Below, one piece after another: positions 10,673 through 19,706 of a stretch of 64,000 nucleotides of DNA; positions within the stretch are counted from its first letter, which is position 1; each line of letters starts with the position of its first letter. Made by a program: the position numbers and the translations under genes. The notes beneath the pieces are model-generated. The model searched no databases. It saw only the letters and a list, made by a program, of their open reading frames with translations, and was not told the DNA's origin. The stretch is from Paenibacillus aurantius (GTDB taxonomy: Bacteria > Bacillota > Bacilli > Paenibacillales > NBRC-103111): contig NZ_CP130318.1 in the NCBI RefSeq assembly GCF_032268605.1, forward strand, positions 1,770,001 through 1,834,000, written 5' to 3'.

Positions 10673-13069
10673 ATGAACCAATCGATTCGCAAAGCGGCGG
10701 TCATCGGCTCGGGGGTCATGGGGGCGGCCATCGCCGCCCACCTGGCGAACGCGGGAATAGCCTGCTTGCTGCTGGATGTGGTACCGGGACAGCTGACGGA
10801 GGAGGAGAAGGCGAAGGGCTTGACGCTGGAGCATCCCGCCGTACGAAGCCGGCTCGCCGTTCAGGCGATTGCCAGGCTGAAGAAGACGAAGCCTTCGCCT
10901 TTATACGACGAGTCGTTTGCCGAACGCATCCGGCCCGGGAATCTCGAGGATCACCTGGGCCAGCTGTCCGGTGTGGACTGGATCCTCGAAGTGGTGGTGG
11001 AGAATCTTTCGGTGAAGAAAGAGCTTCTGGCCCGGATCGAGAAGAATTGGACACCGGGGACCGTGGTCAGCTCCAACACCTCCGGGATTTCCATTAACGA
11101 AATGGCGGCGGGCTGCTCCGAGGAGTTCCGGAAGCATTTCCTCGGTACGCATTTCTTCAACCCGCCCCGCTACATGCGGCTGCTGGAGATCATCCCGGGG
11201 GATAAGACGGACCCGGCTTTGGTGGAGCGGATTAAGGAGTTCGGAGAAAAGAAGCTCGGCAAGGACGTCGTAATCGCCAAGGATACCCCTAACTTCATCG
11301 CCAACCGGATCGGCACGTACGGCCTGCTGGTAACCCTGCGGGAGCTGCTGGATAAAGGGTTCACCGTGGAGGAGGCGGATGCGGTCACCGGTCCCGCCAT
11401 GGGACGGCCCAAGAGCGCGACTTTCCGGACACTCGATTTGGTCGGGCTCGATACGTTTCTCCATGTTGCCGACAATGTGCACGGCAAGGTCACGGACGCA
11501 AACGAGAAAGAGGCTTTTGCCGCCCCAGACGTCATGAAGCGGATGGTAGCTAACGGATGGCTCGGAGAGAAAGGGGGCCGGGGCTTTTACCTGAAACGGA
11601 AAGGACCGGACGGAAGTGAGATTCTGTCCTTGAATCTGTCCACGCTCGAATACGCACCGCAGAGGAAGGTGACCTCCGCTTCCCTGGAGGCGGCCAAAAT
11701 GGCCAAAGGAGCCCGCGAAAAGACAAAAGCGCTGCTGGCCGGAGGGGACCGGTACGCGGAGCTGGCGTGGACGATCCTCAAAAAGGTGCTGCTCTATGCG
11801 GCGGACAAGGTAGGAGAAATAGCCGATTCGGTGGAGGCCATCGACGAGGCGATGAGAAAGGGCTTCAACTGGGAGCTGGGCCCCTTCGAGACATGGGACG
11901 CGATCGGGCTGGTGAAATCGGTGGAACGGATGGAGAAGGAAGGGGAGTCCGTACCCGCCTGGGTTAGGGAATGCATCGCGGCAGGAAAGACCAGCTTCTA
12001 CCGGTCGGAGGGCGGCAAGCGGTTCGGGGTCTTCAAGGGAGAGTACCGGCAGCTCGAGGAGCGTCCCGAACGAATCTCCCTTAAGGATCTGAAGGAGCGG
12101 AACCGGACTGTGCGTTCCAATAGCGGCGCCAGCTTGATTGATCTGGGGGACGGGGTGGCCTGCCTGGAGTTTCATTCGCCGAACAATGCGATCGGGGCGG
12201 ACATTCTCCTGATGATTCAGCAGAGCGTGGAGGAGGTGGAGAAGAATTTTGAAGGGCTTGTGGTGGCCAACCAGGGACGGAACTTCTGCGTTGGAGCGAA
12301 TCTCATGCTTCTTCTGATGGAAGCCCAGGAAGAGGAATGGGAGGAGATCGACGGCATCATCCGGCTGTTCCAGAACACGATGATGAAGCTGAAGCGGTCG
12401 GTAAAGCCCGTTGTCGCCGCTCCCCACCGGATGACCTTGGGCGGCGGAGTGGAGGCCTGTCTGCCCGCCGACCGGATTGTGGCGTCGGCCGAAACGTATT
12501 TCGGCCTGGTGGAGGTCGGCGTCGGGCTCATCCCGGCGGGAGGCGGCTGCAAGGAGCTGGCACTGCGGGCGAGCCGTGCCGCCCGCCTGCCGGACGCCGA
12601 TCTTCAGCCGCACCTTAACCAGGCGTTCGAGACGATCGGCATGGCGAAGGTGTCCACGAGCGGCCACGATGCGAAGAGGCTCGGGCTCTTCCGGCCGGAG
12701 GACCGGATCGTGCTTCATCCGGATCATCTCCTCTACGAAGCGAAGAAGACCGTTCTCGGGTTAGCCCAGGCGGGATACGAGCCGGCCCCGGAGGAGAAGA
12801 TCCGGGCGGCGGGCTCGGACGGCAAGGCTGTGCTGAAGCTGGGGGCGCTGGGGATGAGACAGGGAGGCTATATCAGCGATCACGACCTGCTCATCGCCAA
12901 CAAGCTCGCTCATGTGCTCGCGGGAGGAGACGTGCCCGCCGGGTCACTGCTGACCGAGCCGTATATGCTGGACCTGGAGCGGGAGGCGTTTCTGAGCCTG
13001 TGCGGGGAGCCAAAGACCCAAGCCAGGATGCAGCACATGCTGGCCAAGGGCAAAGCGCTTCGCAACTAA
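10673..13069 (+). CDS. fadN: 3-hydroxyacyl-CoA dehydrogenase / enoyl-CoA hydratase FadN
   Basis: A 798-aa bifunctional beta-oxidation enzyme, near full-length relative to B. subtilis FadN (YusL). The NAD-binding motif [17 protein letters not shown] sits at residues about 11-27. The dehydrogenase core has [26 protein letters not shown] and [13 protein letters not shown] crotonase-like hydratase domain occupies the last third ([35 protein letters not shown]). The C-terminus ends in the typical SQARMQHML-type tail ([17 protein letters not shown]). ATG 10673 follows GGAGGG. The 81-nt gap after fadF and shared direction suggest one transcript. Confidence 0.95.
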   Translation: MNQSIRKAAVIGSGVMGAAIAAHLANAGIACLLLDVVPGQLTEEEKAKGLTLEHPAVRSRLAVQAIARLKKTKPSPLYDESFAERIRPGNLEDHLGQLSGVDWILEVVVENLSVKKELLARIEKNWTPGTVVSSNTSGISINEMAAGCSEEFRKHFLGTHFFNPPRYMRLLEIIPGDKTDPALVERIKEFGEKKLGKDVVIAKDTPNFIANRIGTYGLLVTLRELLDKGFTVEEADAVTGPAMGRPKSATFRTLDLVGLDTFLHVADNVHGKVTDANEKEAFAAPDVMKRMVANGWLGEKGGRGFYLKRKGPDGSEILSLNLSTLEYAPQRKVTSASLEAAKMAKGAREKTKALLAGGDRYAELAWTILKKVLLYAADKVGEIADSVEAIDEAMRKGFNWELGPFETWDAIGLVKSVERMEKEGESVPAWVRECIAAGKTSFYRSEGGKRFGVFKGEYRQLEERPERISLKDLKERNRTVRSNSGASLIDLGDGVACLEFHSPNNAIGADILLMIQQSVEEVEKNFEGLVVANQGRNFCVGANLMLLLMEAQEEEWEEIDGIIRLFQNTMMKLKRSVKPVVAAPHRMTLGGGVEACLPADRIVASAETYFGLVEVGVGLIPAGGGCKELALRASRAARLPDADLQPHLNQAFETIGMAKVSTSGHDAKRLGLFRPEDRIVLHPDHLLYEAKKTVLGLAQAGYEPAPEEKIRAAGSDGKAVLKLGALGMRQGGYISDHDLLIANKLAHVLAGGDVPAGSLLTEPYMLDLEREAFLSLCGEPKTQARMQHMLAKGKALRN

Positions 13070-13199
13070 GAGGAAGGCGGGTGCTCTAACGCGGCTGGCT
13101 TACCCAAGCTGCGGGAAGGAGAAGCCGTTACGCTCCCGCGATCTCGCCGTTAGGGGAGCTTCGATCGGAAGCAAGTCCAAAGGAAAGAGGGGATGGACC

Positions 13200-14384
13200 A
13201 TGAGGGAAGCCGTTATTGTTTCGATAGCCCGCACCGCCGTGGGCCGGGCCAAGAAAGGCAGCTTGGCCGACACGCGGGCGGAGGATATGGGGAAGGCGGT
13301 GCTCGAAGCCGTGATGGACCGGGCTCCCGGGCTGAAGAAGGAGGAGGTGGAGGACGTCATCATCGGCTGCGCCATGCCGGAGGGAGAGCAGGGGCTTAAC
13401 TTCGCCCGGATTCTCTCCCTCTACGCCGGCTTTCCGGTGACGGTGCCGGCGCTGACGGTCAACCGGTTCTGCTCCTCGGGTCTGCAGTCGGTAGCCTTTG
13501 CTGCCGAGCGCATCATGCTCGGTCATGCCGATGTCATCATCGCCGGAGGAGTCGAGAGCATGAGCCATGTGCCCATGACCGGCTTCAAACCGTCCCCGCA
13601 TCCGGGGATAGTGGACCGGATGCCGGAGGTGTACATGGGCATGGGGCACACGGCGGAGCTCGTAGCCGACCGTTTCGGTGTCAGCCGCGAGGACCAGGAC
13701 CGGTTCGCCGCGGCCTCTCACGCGAAGGCGGCGCAGGCGTTGGCCGAGGGCCGGTTCCGTGAGGAAATCGTGCCTCTAGCCGTTGAGCGGACGCAGGTCG
13801 ACGAGCAGGGGAGGGTGAAGACGAATGCCTTCGTCTTCGACACGGACGAGGGCGTCCGGCCGGATACGACGGTCGGCGTGCTGGCCGGCTTGAAGCCGGC
13901 GTTCCGGCTCGGCGGCAGCGTCACGGCGGGCAACACGTCGCAGATGAGCGACGGGGCCGCCGCTGCCGTGGTGATGAGCCGGGAGAGGGCGGAGGCGCTC
14001 GGACTGAAGCCGCTTGCGACCTTTCGGTCCTTTGCCCTCGCCGGGGTAGAGCCGGAGATAATGGGAGTCGGCCCGGTGAAGGCCATCCCGAAGGCCCTCA
14101 AGCAGGCGGGGGTGGCACAGGACGACATTTCCCTTTTTGAAATTAATGAGGCCTTCGCTTCCCAATGCCTGCATGTCATCCGGGAGCTGGGACTCGAGGA
14201 AAGCAAGGTCAATGTCAACGGTGGGGGGATTGCGCTGGGGCACCCGCTTGGCTGTACCGGAACGAAGCTGACCGCAACGCTTATTCATGAGCTGCGGCGG
14301 CGGGGCGGGGGGCTTGGGGTCGTCTCGATGTGCATAGGCGGGGGGATGGGAGCCGCCGGCGTATTTGAGGTTCATGCGGAATAG
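13200..14384 (+). CDS. fadA: Acetyl-CoA C-acyltransferase (3-ketoacyl-CoA thiolase)
   Basis: A 394-aa thiolase that cleaves 3-ketoacyl-CoA to acetyl-CoA and a shortened acyl-CoA. The acyl-carrying cysteine is in [10 protein letters not shown] (about residue 92). The catalytic His is in [15 protein letters not shown] and the second active-site Cys in [12 protein letters not shown]. Size is standard. ATG 13200 follows GAGGGG. The 130-nt gap after fadN holds no gene or terminator, so the fadN-fadA-fadE order known from B. subtilis is kept on one transcript. Confidence 0.96.
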   Translation: MREAVIVSIARTAVGRAKKGSLADTRAEDMGKAVLEAVMDRAPGLKKEEVEDVIIGCAMPEGEQGLNFARILSLYAGFPVTVPALTVNRFCSSGLQSVAFAAERIMLGHADVIIAGGVESMSHVPMTGFKPSPHPGIVDRMPEVYMGMGHTAELVADRFGVSREDQDRFAAASHAKAAQALAEGRFREEIVPLAVERTQVDEQGRVKTNAFVFDTDEGVRPDTTVGVLAGLKPAFRLGGSVTAGNTSQMSDGAAAAVVMSRERAEALGLKPLATFRSFALAGVEPEIMGVGPVKAIPKALKQAGVAQDDISLFEINEAFASQCLHVIRELGLEESKVNVNGGGIALGHPLGCTGTKLTATLIHELRRRGGGLGVVSMCIGGGMGAAGVFEVHAE

Positions 14385-14414
14385 AATTCACTAAGCGGCC
14401 AAAGGAGTGAGAGC

Positions 14415-16184
14415 ATGGGCAGAACGGTCGGAGGAAGCTTTATTATCGACGAAATCGACTACAAGAGCACGGTGAGTCCGGAGGATTTTACAGAGGAGCA
14501 CCGGATGATCGCCCAGACGACGGAGGATTTTGTGGAAGGCGAGCTGGTCCCGCGGGATGAGGAAATCGAGAAGCTCGATTACGAGCTGACGGTGGAAATG
14601 CTGCGCAAGGCGGGCGAGCTGGGACTTCTCGGTGCGGAGGTGCCGGAGGCGTACGGCGGACTAGGCCTGGATAAAGTAAGCTCGACCTTGATCAATGAGA
14701 AGCTGACGAAGGCGGGCTCCTTCGCCCTGTCGGTAGGGGCCCATGTCGGGATCGGAACCCTGCCCATCGTCTACTTCGGAACGGAGGAGCAGAAGAAGCG
14801 CTATTTGCCGGAGCTGGCGACCGGGGCGAAGATTGCGGCCTACTGCCTGACGGAGCCCTCCTCGGGCTCGGATGCGCTCGGGGCCAAAACCACGGCCGTC
14901 AGGTCGGAGGACGGCAGCCACTATGTGCTGAACGGAACGAAGCAGTTTATTACGAATGCCGGCTTCGCGGATGTGTTCATCGTCTATGCCAAAATAAACG
15001 GAGCCGAGTTCAGCACCTTCATCGTCGAGCGGACCATGCCGGGGGTAAGCATCGGCCCCGAGGAGAAGAAGATGGGGATCAAGGGCTCGTCCACTTGTCC
15101 GCTCATTCTGGAGGACGTGCGGGTGCCGGCGGAAAACCTGCTGTGGGAGGCGGGAAAAGGGCATCTCATCGCCTTCAATATCCTGAACATCGGCCGCTTC
15201 AAGCTGGCGGCGGGCTGCCTCGGGGCTTCCAAGGACGCCATCGGGCTGTCGGCCAAATACGCCAACGAACGCACCCAGTTCGGAAGGAAGATCTCCTCCT
15301 TTCCCTTAATCGCCGCGAAGCTCGCGGACATGAATACCCGGGCCTATGTGCTCGAGAGCATGGTTTACCGCACGGCCGGTCTCCTGGATCATGCGTTAAG
15401 CGAGGTGGATTCGGACAGCAAGAACGCGGGAAGCCAATCCGCCAAGGCGATCGCGGAGTATGCGATCGAATGCTCAATCAACAAAGTGTTCGGCTCGGAA
15501 ACCCTCGATGATATTGCGGACGAAGCGGTGCAGATTCACGGGGGCTACGGCTATATCCAGGAATACAAAGTAGAGCGGATATACCGCGATTCGCGGATCA
15601 ACCGTATTTTTGAAGGGACGAATGAGATCAACCGCTTATTGATTCCCGGAACCTTGATCAAAAGGGCAATGAAGGGAGAGCTGCCTCTCCTGCAAAAAGC
15701 GATGGGCTTGCAGGCGGAGCTTCTGCAGCCGATGCCCGCTCAAGTGTTCGAAGGGACCTTGGAGCAGGAAGCCCACCTGATCGCAATGGCGAAGAAAATC
15801 TTCCTCCTGGCGGGCGCCCAGGCTGTGCAGAAATACCAGATGAAGCTGGAGCAGGAGCAGGAGGTGCTGAGCCGTCTCGCCGATATGATGATCGACGTCT
15901 ACGCGGCCGAAAGTGCTCTCGCCCGTACTCGAAAGCTCCTCGACCGGAATGGGGAAGCGAAAGCCGGTCTTGCGGTTAACATGACCACGCTATTCATACA
16001 CGAAGCCTTCGGCCGGATAGAAGAAAAGGCGAAGGAAGTGCTCGCCGCCATGGAGGAGGGGGATATGCTGCGAACGCAGCTCTCCGTCCTGAAGAAGCTG
16101 ACCCGCAGCATTCCGGTGAATGCGATAGAGCTGAAGCGTCAGGTCGGAGCAAGAGTCGTTCAAGCCGAGAGGTATGTTCTGTAG
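14415..16184 (+). CDS. fadE: Acyl-CoA dehydrogenase FadE
   Basis: A 589-aa flavin-dependent dehydrogenase for the first step of beta-oxidation. Motifs are AYCLTEPSSGSDA (about residue 140) and QIHGGYGYIQEY, followed by RIFEGTNEINR near residue 400, which bound the FAD and acyl pocket. The last roughly 160 residues are an extra helical domain, as in B. subtilis FadE (YusJ, of similar length) and mitochondrial VLCAD-like enzymes, suggesting long-chain substrates. Electrons would leave through EtfAB, encoded on the opposite strand. It starts 30 nt after fadA with an AAAGGAG site. Confidence 0.95.
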   Translation: MGRTVGGSFIIDEIDYKSTVSPEDFTEEHRMIAQTTEDFVEGELVPRDEEIEKLDYELTVEMLRKAGELGLLGAEVPEAYGGLGLDKVSSTLINEKLTKAGSFALSVGAHVGIGTLPIVYFGTEEQKKRYLPELATGAKIAAYCLTEPSSGSDALGAKTTAVRSEDGSHYVLNGTKQFITNAGFADVFIVYAKINGAEFSTFIVERTMPGVSIGPEEKKMGIKGSSTCPLILEDVRVPAENLLWEAGKGHLIAFNILNIGRFKLAAGCLGASKDAIGLSAKYANERTQFGRKISSFPLIAAKLADMNTRAYVLESMVYRTAGLLDHALSEVDSDSKNAGSQSAKAIAEYAIECSINKVFGSETLDDIADEAVQIHGGYGYIQEYKVERIYRDSRINRIFEGTNEINRLLIPGTLIKRAMKGELPLLQKAMGLQAELLQPMPAQVFEGTLEQEAHLIAMAKKIFLLAGAQAVQKYQMKLEQEQEVLSRLADMMIDVYAAESALARTRKLLDRNGEAKAGLAVNMTTLFIHEAFGRIEEKAKEVLAAMEEGDMLRTQLSVLKKLTRSIPVNAIELKRQVGARVVQAERYVL

Positions 16185-16221
16185 GCCGTACATCCTTGCT
16201 TGCTGAAAAGGGGGAAGAGGG

Positions 16222-17943
16222 GTGGTCGACACGTCCAACCGTCCATGGTTAGCCCATTATCCCGCCGAAGTGCCGCCGACTTATGATTACCCGAAGCAGA
16301 ATGCGGCCCGGTTTCTCCTGGAGGCCGCCCGTGATTATCCGGAGCATCCCGCACTCGATTTCCTGGGCTTCCAGATGACTTACCGCAAGCTGCTCGATTC
16401 CGCTTACCGTTTTGCTCATGTTTTGACCGGACTCGGCCTGAAGAAAGGCGACCGGGTTGCGGTCATGCTGCCGAACTGCCCGCAGACCGTCATCGCCTAT
16501 TACGGCACGCTGCTCCTGGGAGGAGTCGTCGTGATGACGAATCCGCTCTATACGCCGAGGGAGCTGGAGCATCAGCTGAAGGATGCCGGGGTAAAGGCAG
16601 TCGTCACGCTGGACCTCCTGCTCTCCCGGGTGCAGAAAGCCGCCGGCGCCGAAGGAACCGGACCGGTCCTTGTCACGTCGATCCGGGATTATCTGCCTTT
16701 TCCCAAAAACCTGCTCTACCCCATCAAAGCCAAAAGGGAGGGGACTCACCGCAAAATCGCGTACGGAAATGGGGTTTATTCCTTCGTTAAGCTGTTGGAA
16801 CGCGCGTCCTCGGTCCCGATCGAGGAGAAAGTAGAGGCCGGTCAAGACCTGGCCCTCCTTCAGTACACCGGAGGAACGACCGGTATTGCCAAAGGAGTGA
16901 TGCTTACCCACGCCAACCTGATTGCGAATACGATCCAAACCCAGCTGTGGTTTTACCGGGCTAAGAAGGCAAAGGAAACCTTTCTCGCGGCTCTGCCCTT
17001 CTTTCATGTGTTCGGGCTGACCGTGCTTCTCAACCAGGCTGTCTATCTCGCGGGCAAGCTTATCCTCGTGCCCCGGTTCGAGATCAATCAGCTGCTTGCG
17101 ATCATGGACCGGCAGAAGCCCTCGGTCTTCCCCGGGGCCCCGACCATGTATATATCGATTATCAATCATCCCTCGGTCGCCCGGTATGATCTCTCCTCCA
17201 TCCGCATCTGCATAAGCGGGGCAGCCCCCCTTCCGCTTGAGGTGCAGGAACGGTTCGAGAGCTTGACCGGCGGGCGGCTCATTGAAGGGTACGGGCTGAC
17301 CGAATCCTCTCCGGTCACCCACGCCAACCCGATCTGGGAGAAGCGCAAGGTCGGGTCCATCGGCATCCCGTTTCCCGATACGGAGGCGAGGATCGTTCAT
17401 CCCGAAACGGATGAGGAGGTGGCGCCGGGCGAGATCGGGGAGCTGACCATCCGGGGGCCGCAGGTCATGAAGGGCTACTGGAACCGGCCCGAGGAAACGG
17501 CCAAGACGCTGCGGGGCGGCTGGCTCTATACCGGGGATATGGCGCGGATGGACGAGGACGGGTATTTCTACATTCTGGACCGGCGTAAGGACCTCATTAT
17601 TGCCGGAGGCTATAACATCTACCCGCGCGAGGTAGAGGAGGTGCTGTTCGAGCATCCCGATGTGGAGGAAGCCATTGTGGCGGGAATCGTCGATCCTTAT
17701 CGCGGAGAGACGGTCAAAGCCTATGTCGTGCTGAGGCCGGGAGCCGAGAAGAACGAGCAGGAGCTCCACGCCTTTTGCAAGGAACGGCTTGCCGTCTACA
17801 AGGTGCCGAAGGTATACGAGTTTCGCGACAGCCTGCCGAAAACACTGGTGGGCAAAGTGCTCCGCCGCAAGCTCATTGAGGAGGACGCGGAACGAATTCG
17901 CCGGCAGTCTAGTGAATCGGAAGAGGGAAACGGTGCAGGATAA
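16222..17943 (+). CDS. Long-chain fatty acid-CoA ligase
   Basis: A 573-aa AMP-forming ligase that activates fatty acids as acyl-CoA for the pathway encoded just upstream. The ATP-binding P-loop is YTGGTTGIAKGVMLTH (about residue 214). Other family motifs are GYGLTESSP, the hinge around YTGDMARMDEDGY, GGYNIYPREVEE and the C-terminal catalytic lysine in LPKTLVGKVLRR. The start is GTG 16222 with GGGGAAG upstream. It lies 37 nt after fadE and is probably in the same operon. It resembles LcfA/LcfB of Bacillus; I cannot tell which one it is orthologous to, so no symbol is given. Confidence 0.93.
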   Translation: MVDTSNRPWLAHYPAEVPPTYDYPKQNAARFLLEAARDYPEHPALDFLGFQMTYRKLLDSAYRFAHVLTGLGLKKGDRVAVMLPNCPQTVIAYYGTLLLGGVVVMTNPLYTPRELEHQLKDAGVKAVVTLDLLLSRVQKAAGAEGTGPVLVTSIRDYLPFPKNLLYPIKAKREGTHRKIAYGNGVYSFVKLLERASSVPIEEKVEAGQDLALLQYTGGTTGIAKGVMLTHANLIANTIQTQLWFYRAKKAKETFLAALPFFHVFGLTVLLNQAVYLAGKLILVPRFEINQLLAIMDRQKPSVFPGAPTMYISIINHPSVARYDLSSIRICISGAAPLPLEVQERFESLTGGRLIEGYGLTESSPVTHANPIWEKRKVGSIGIPFPDTEARIVHPETDEEVAPGEIGELTIRGPQVMKGYWNRPEETAKTLRGGWLYTGDMARMDEDGYFYILDRRKDLIIAGGYNIYPREVEEVLFEHPDVEEAIVAGIVDPYRGETVKAYVVLRPGAEKNEQELHAFCKERLAVYKVPKVYEFRDSLPKTLVGKVLRRKLIEEDAERIRRQSSESEEGNGAG

Positions 17944-17977
17944 GAGGGGCTAGTTAAATAAAAAGGAGGAGGAGAGC

Positions 17978-18421
17978 ATGGAGGCCGGTTCCGAAAAGCT
18001 GGAAGCCTACCTGAAGGAATTGAGCCGCGCCGCCGAAGGAACCTTCTGGGATTTCATTGGCTGTCAGATCGGGGAATGCCATCGGGAGAAGGTGGTCGTG
18101 ACGCTCGGCATTCAACCTCATCATCTCAACCTGATCGGGATTCTTCATGGCGGGGTCCATGCCGCCATGATTGATTCCGCCATGGGCATAGCGGCCATGG
18201 CGTCGAGGCCCCAAGAGACGGTGGTGACGACGAATCTCCACCTTCACTATGTGGCCCCCGTCCGTCAGGGAACCGTGACGGTGACGGCGGAGATCGTCCA
18301 CAGTTCCCGAAGGATGATTCACGCCGAGGCCCGCGCGTGCAATGACGGCGGGGAGCTGCTCGCCTTCGGAACGGGGACGTTCCGCGTCATCGAGAAGTCC
18401 CCGGGCGGGGGTCCCGCCTGA
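17978..18421 (+). CDS. PaaI-type hotdog-fold acyl-CoA thioesterase
   Basis: A 147-aa single hotdog domain. The motif HGGVHAAMIDSAMGIAA (about residues 56-72) is the PaaI/YbgC-like active-site helix, with the preceding N-L-x-G loop (HHLNLIGILHGG). Such enzymes hydrolyse acyl- or phenylacetyl-CoA and relieve CoA sequestration. As last gene of the fad operon, 34 nt after the ligase with a GGAGGAGG site, it probably trims stalled acyl-CoA intermediates (inference from context). Confidence 0.85.
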   Translation: MEAGSEKLEAYLKELSRAAEGTFWDFIGCQIGECHREKVVVTLGIQPHHLNLIGILHGGVHAAMIDSAMGIAAMASRPQETVVTTNLHLHYVAPVRQGTVTVTAEIVHSSRRMIHAEARACNDGGELLAFGTGTFRVIEKSPGGGPA

Positions 18422-18457
18422 TCAGGGCTTCCCGCGGAGCGGGAAACCCGCGTCCAA

Positions 18458-18499
18458 CACGAAAAGAACGGTCCGCCTAAGCGAACCGTTCTTTTCGTG
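18458..18499. terminator. Bidirectional terminator between the fad operon and a convergent esterase
   Basis: A perfect 15-bp inverted repeat, CACGAAAAGAACGGT and its complement, encloses a 12-nt loop. The A- and T-rich outer arms can end transcription from both sides. A smaller GC hairpin (CCCGC/GCGGG) precedes it at 18430-18444. Confidence 0.85.
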
Positions 18500-18556
18500 C
18501 TGGGCGGCCGTGGTGCCAGGCTTGGCACCTGGGAGCAGCCGGGTTCTCCTGCCGGC

Positions 18557-19513
18557 TTACAGGCCGAGCATGAACTGAACCGTTTTGTCCCCGAAGCCGG
18601 GAAGCCCTTCATGGCCGAAGTCCGGATAGATCTCCAGGCTCTTCGGAGCGGTAATCTTGTTATAGGCCGCGAATTGGGTGGAAGGAGGGCAGGTAACATC
18701 CATCAAGCCTACGCCCATCATCACTTCGCCGCGGATGCGCTCGGCCAAGTATTGAATGTCGATATAGCCGAGACGGGTGAAAATTTCATCCTCGCGCTTA
18801 TGCTGCGGATCGAAATGGCGGAAGAACGTTTTGAGCTCCGCGTAGGCGTTGGCGGCGAGATCCATTTCCCATACCCGGCGGTAGTCGCTCAGGAAGGGGT
18901 AAATCGGGGCGAGCCGCTTGATCCGCGGTTCAAGAGCCGCACAGGCGATCGTCAAGGCTCCGCCCTGAGAGCCGCCGTAGGCGCCAACCCGTTCAGGGTC
19001 CACTTCCGGCAGACCCATGGCAATGCCCGCAAGCTGGGCCGTGTCGAGGAAAATGTGACGGAAGAGCAGGTTATCCTCGTGATCGTTCAGCCCGCGAATA
19101 ATGTGCCCGTGATGGGTGTTGCCCTTCACTCCGCCGGTGTCCTCCGACGAGCCGCCTTGGCCGCGGCAGTCCATGGACAGGACCGAGTAGCCCAGGGCCG
19201 CGTAGACGAGCTTGTCGCTCCAGTCCCCGGCATGTCCGGTGTAGCCGTGGAATTGAACGACGGCCGGATGCTTTCCTTCTTTCTTGGGACGCACGTATTT
19301 GGCATGAATGCGCGCTCCGCGAACTCCCGTAAAATACAGGTCAAAACATTCCGCGAACGGAACCTGAAATGCGGAAGGCACCAGCTCGACCTGCGGATCC
19401 ACTGCTTTCATTTCTTCCAGTGCGCGCTCCCAGTAAGCATCGAAATCTTCGGGACGGGGGTTTCGGCCTTGATAAGCATGAAGCTTATCCAAGGACATAT
19501 CGACCAACGGCAT
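18557..19513 (-). CDS. CE7-family acetyl ester hydrolase (acetylxylan esterase / cephalosporin-C deacetylase type)
   Basis: A 318-aa alpha/beta hydrolase that removes acetyl groups from xylo-oligosaccharides or cephalosporin C. CE7 signatures are RGQGG (about residue 117), the nucleophile elbow GGSQGG, and the acid and base in GLMDVTCPPSTQF and PDFGHE. Length is standard for the intracellular hexameric family and there is no signal peptide. The start follows AGGAGAGG. It is convergent to the fad operon and appears monocistronic. Confidence 0.93.
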   Translation of the reverse strand: MPLVDMSLDKLHAYQGRNPRPEDFDAYWERALEEMKAVDPQVELVPSAFQVPFAECFDLYFTGVRGARIHAKYVRPKKEGKHPAVVQFHGYTGHAGDWSDKLVYAALGYSVLSMDCRGQGGSSEDTGGVKGNTHHGHIIRGLNDHEDNLLFRHIFLDTAQLAGIAMGLPEVDPERVGAYGGSQGGALTIACAALEPRIKRLAPIYPFLSDYRRVWEMDLAANAYAELKTFFRHFDPQHKREDEIFTRLGYIDIQYLAERIRGEVMMGVGLMDVTCPPSTQFAAYNKITAPKSLEIYPDFGHEGLPGFGDKTVQFMLGL

Positions 19514-19706
19514 GATGACACCTCTCCTATGTATTGGATAATATCGGTTTCTATCATATTATAATTTTCCGGGTTTTGGAACCTTCAAATCAAGGTAAAG
19601 CCGGAATCCGCAAACGTTGGCACCCGTTATGCAACCATTGTCCGCCGTCAGAGGGACGGGTGGATTATCCTGGGGAAGAAAGAAAACCAAAAGACAGGAG
19701 AGGCCT

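Noticed and set aside
10901-12727. A 608-codon frame opposite fadN.
   Set aside because: A shadow frame caused by high GC in a real gene; the plus-strand protein is a clear FadN.
16249-17769. A 506-codon frame opposite the acyl-CoA ligase gene.
   Set aside because: A shadow frame; the ligase on the plus strand has all family motifs.
18497-19564. A 355-codon plus-strand frame over the CE7 esterase gene.
   Set aside because: A shadow frame that starts inside a terminator; the minus-strand esterase carries complete catalytic motifs.
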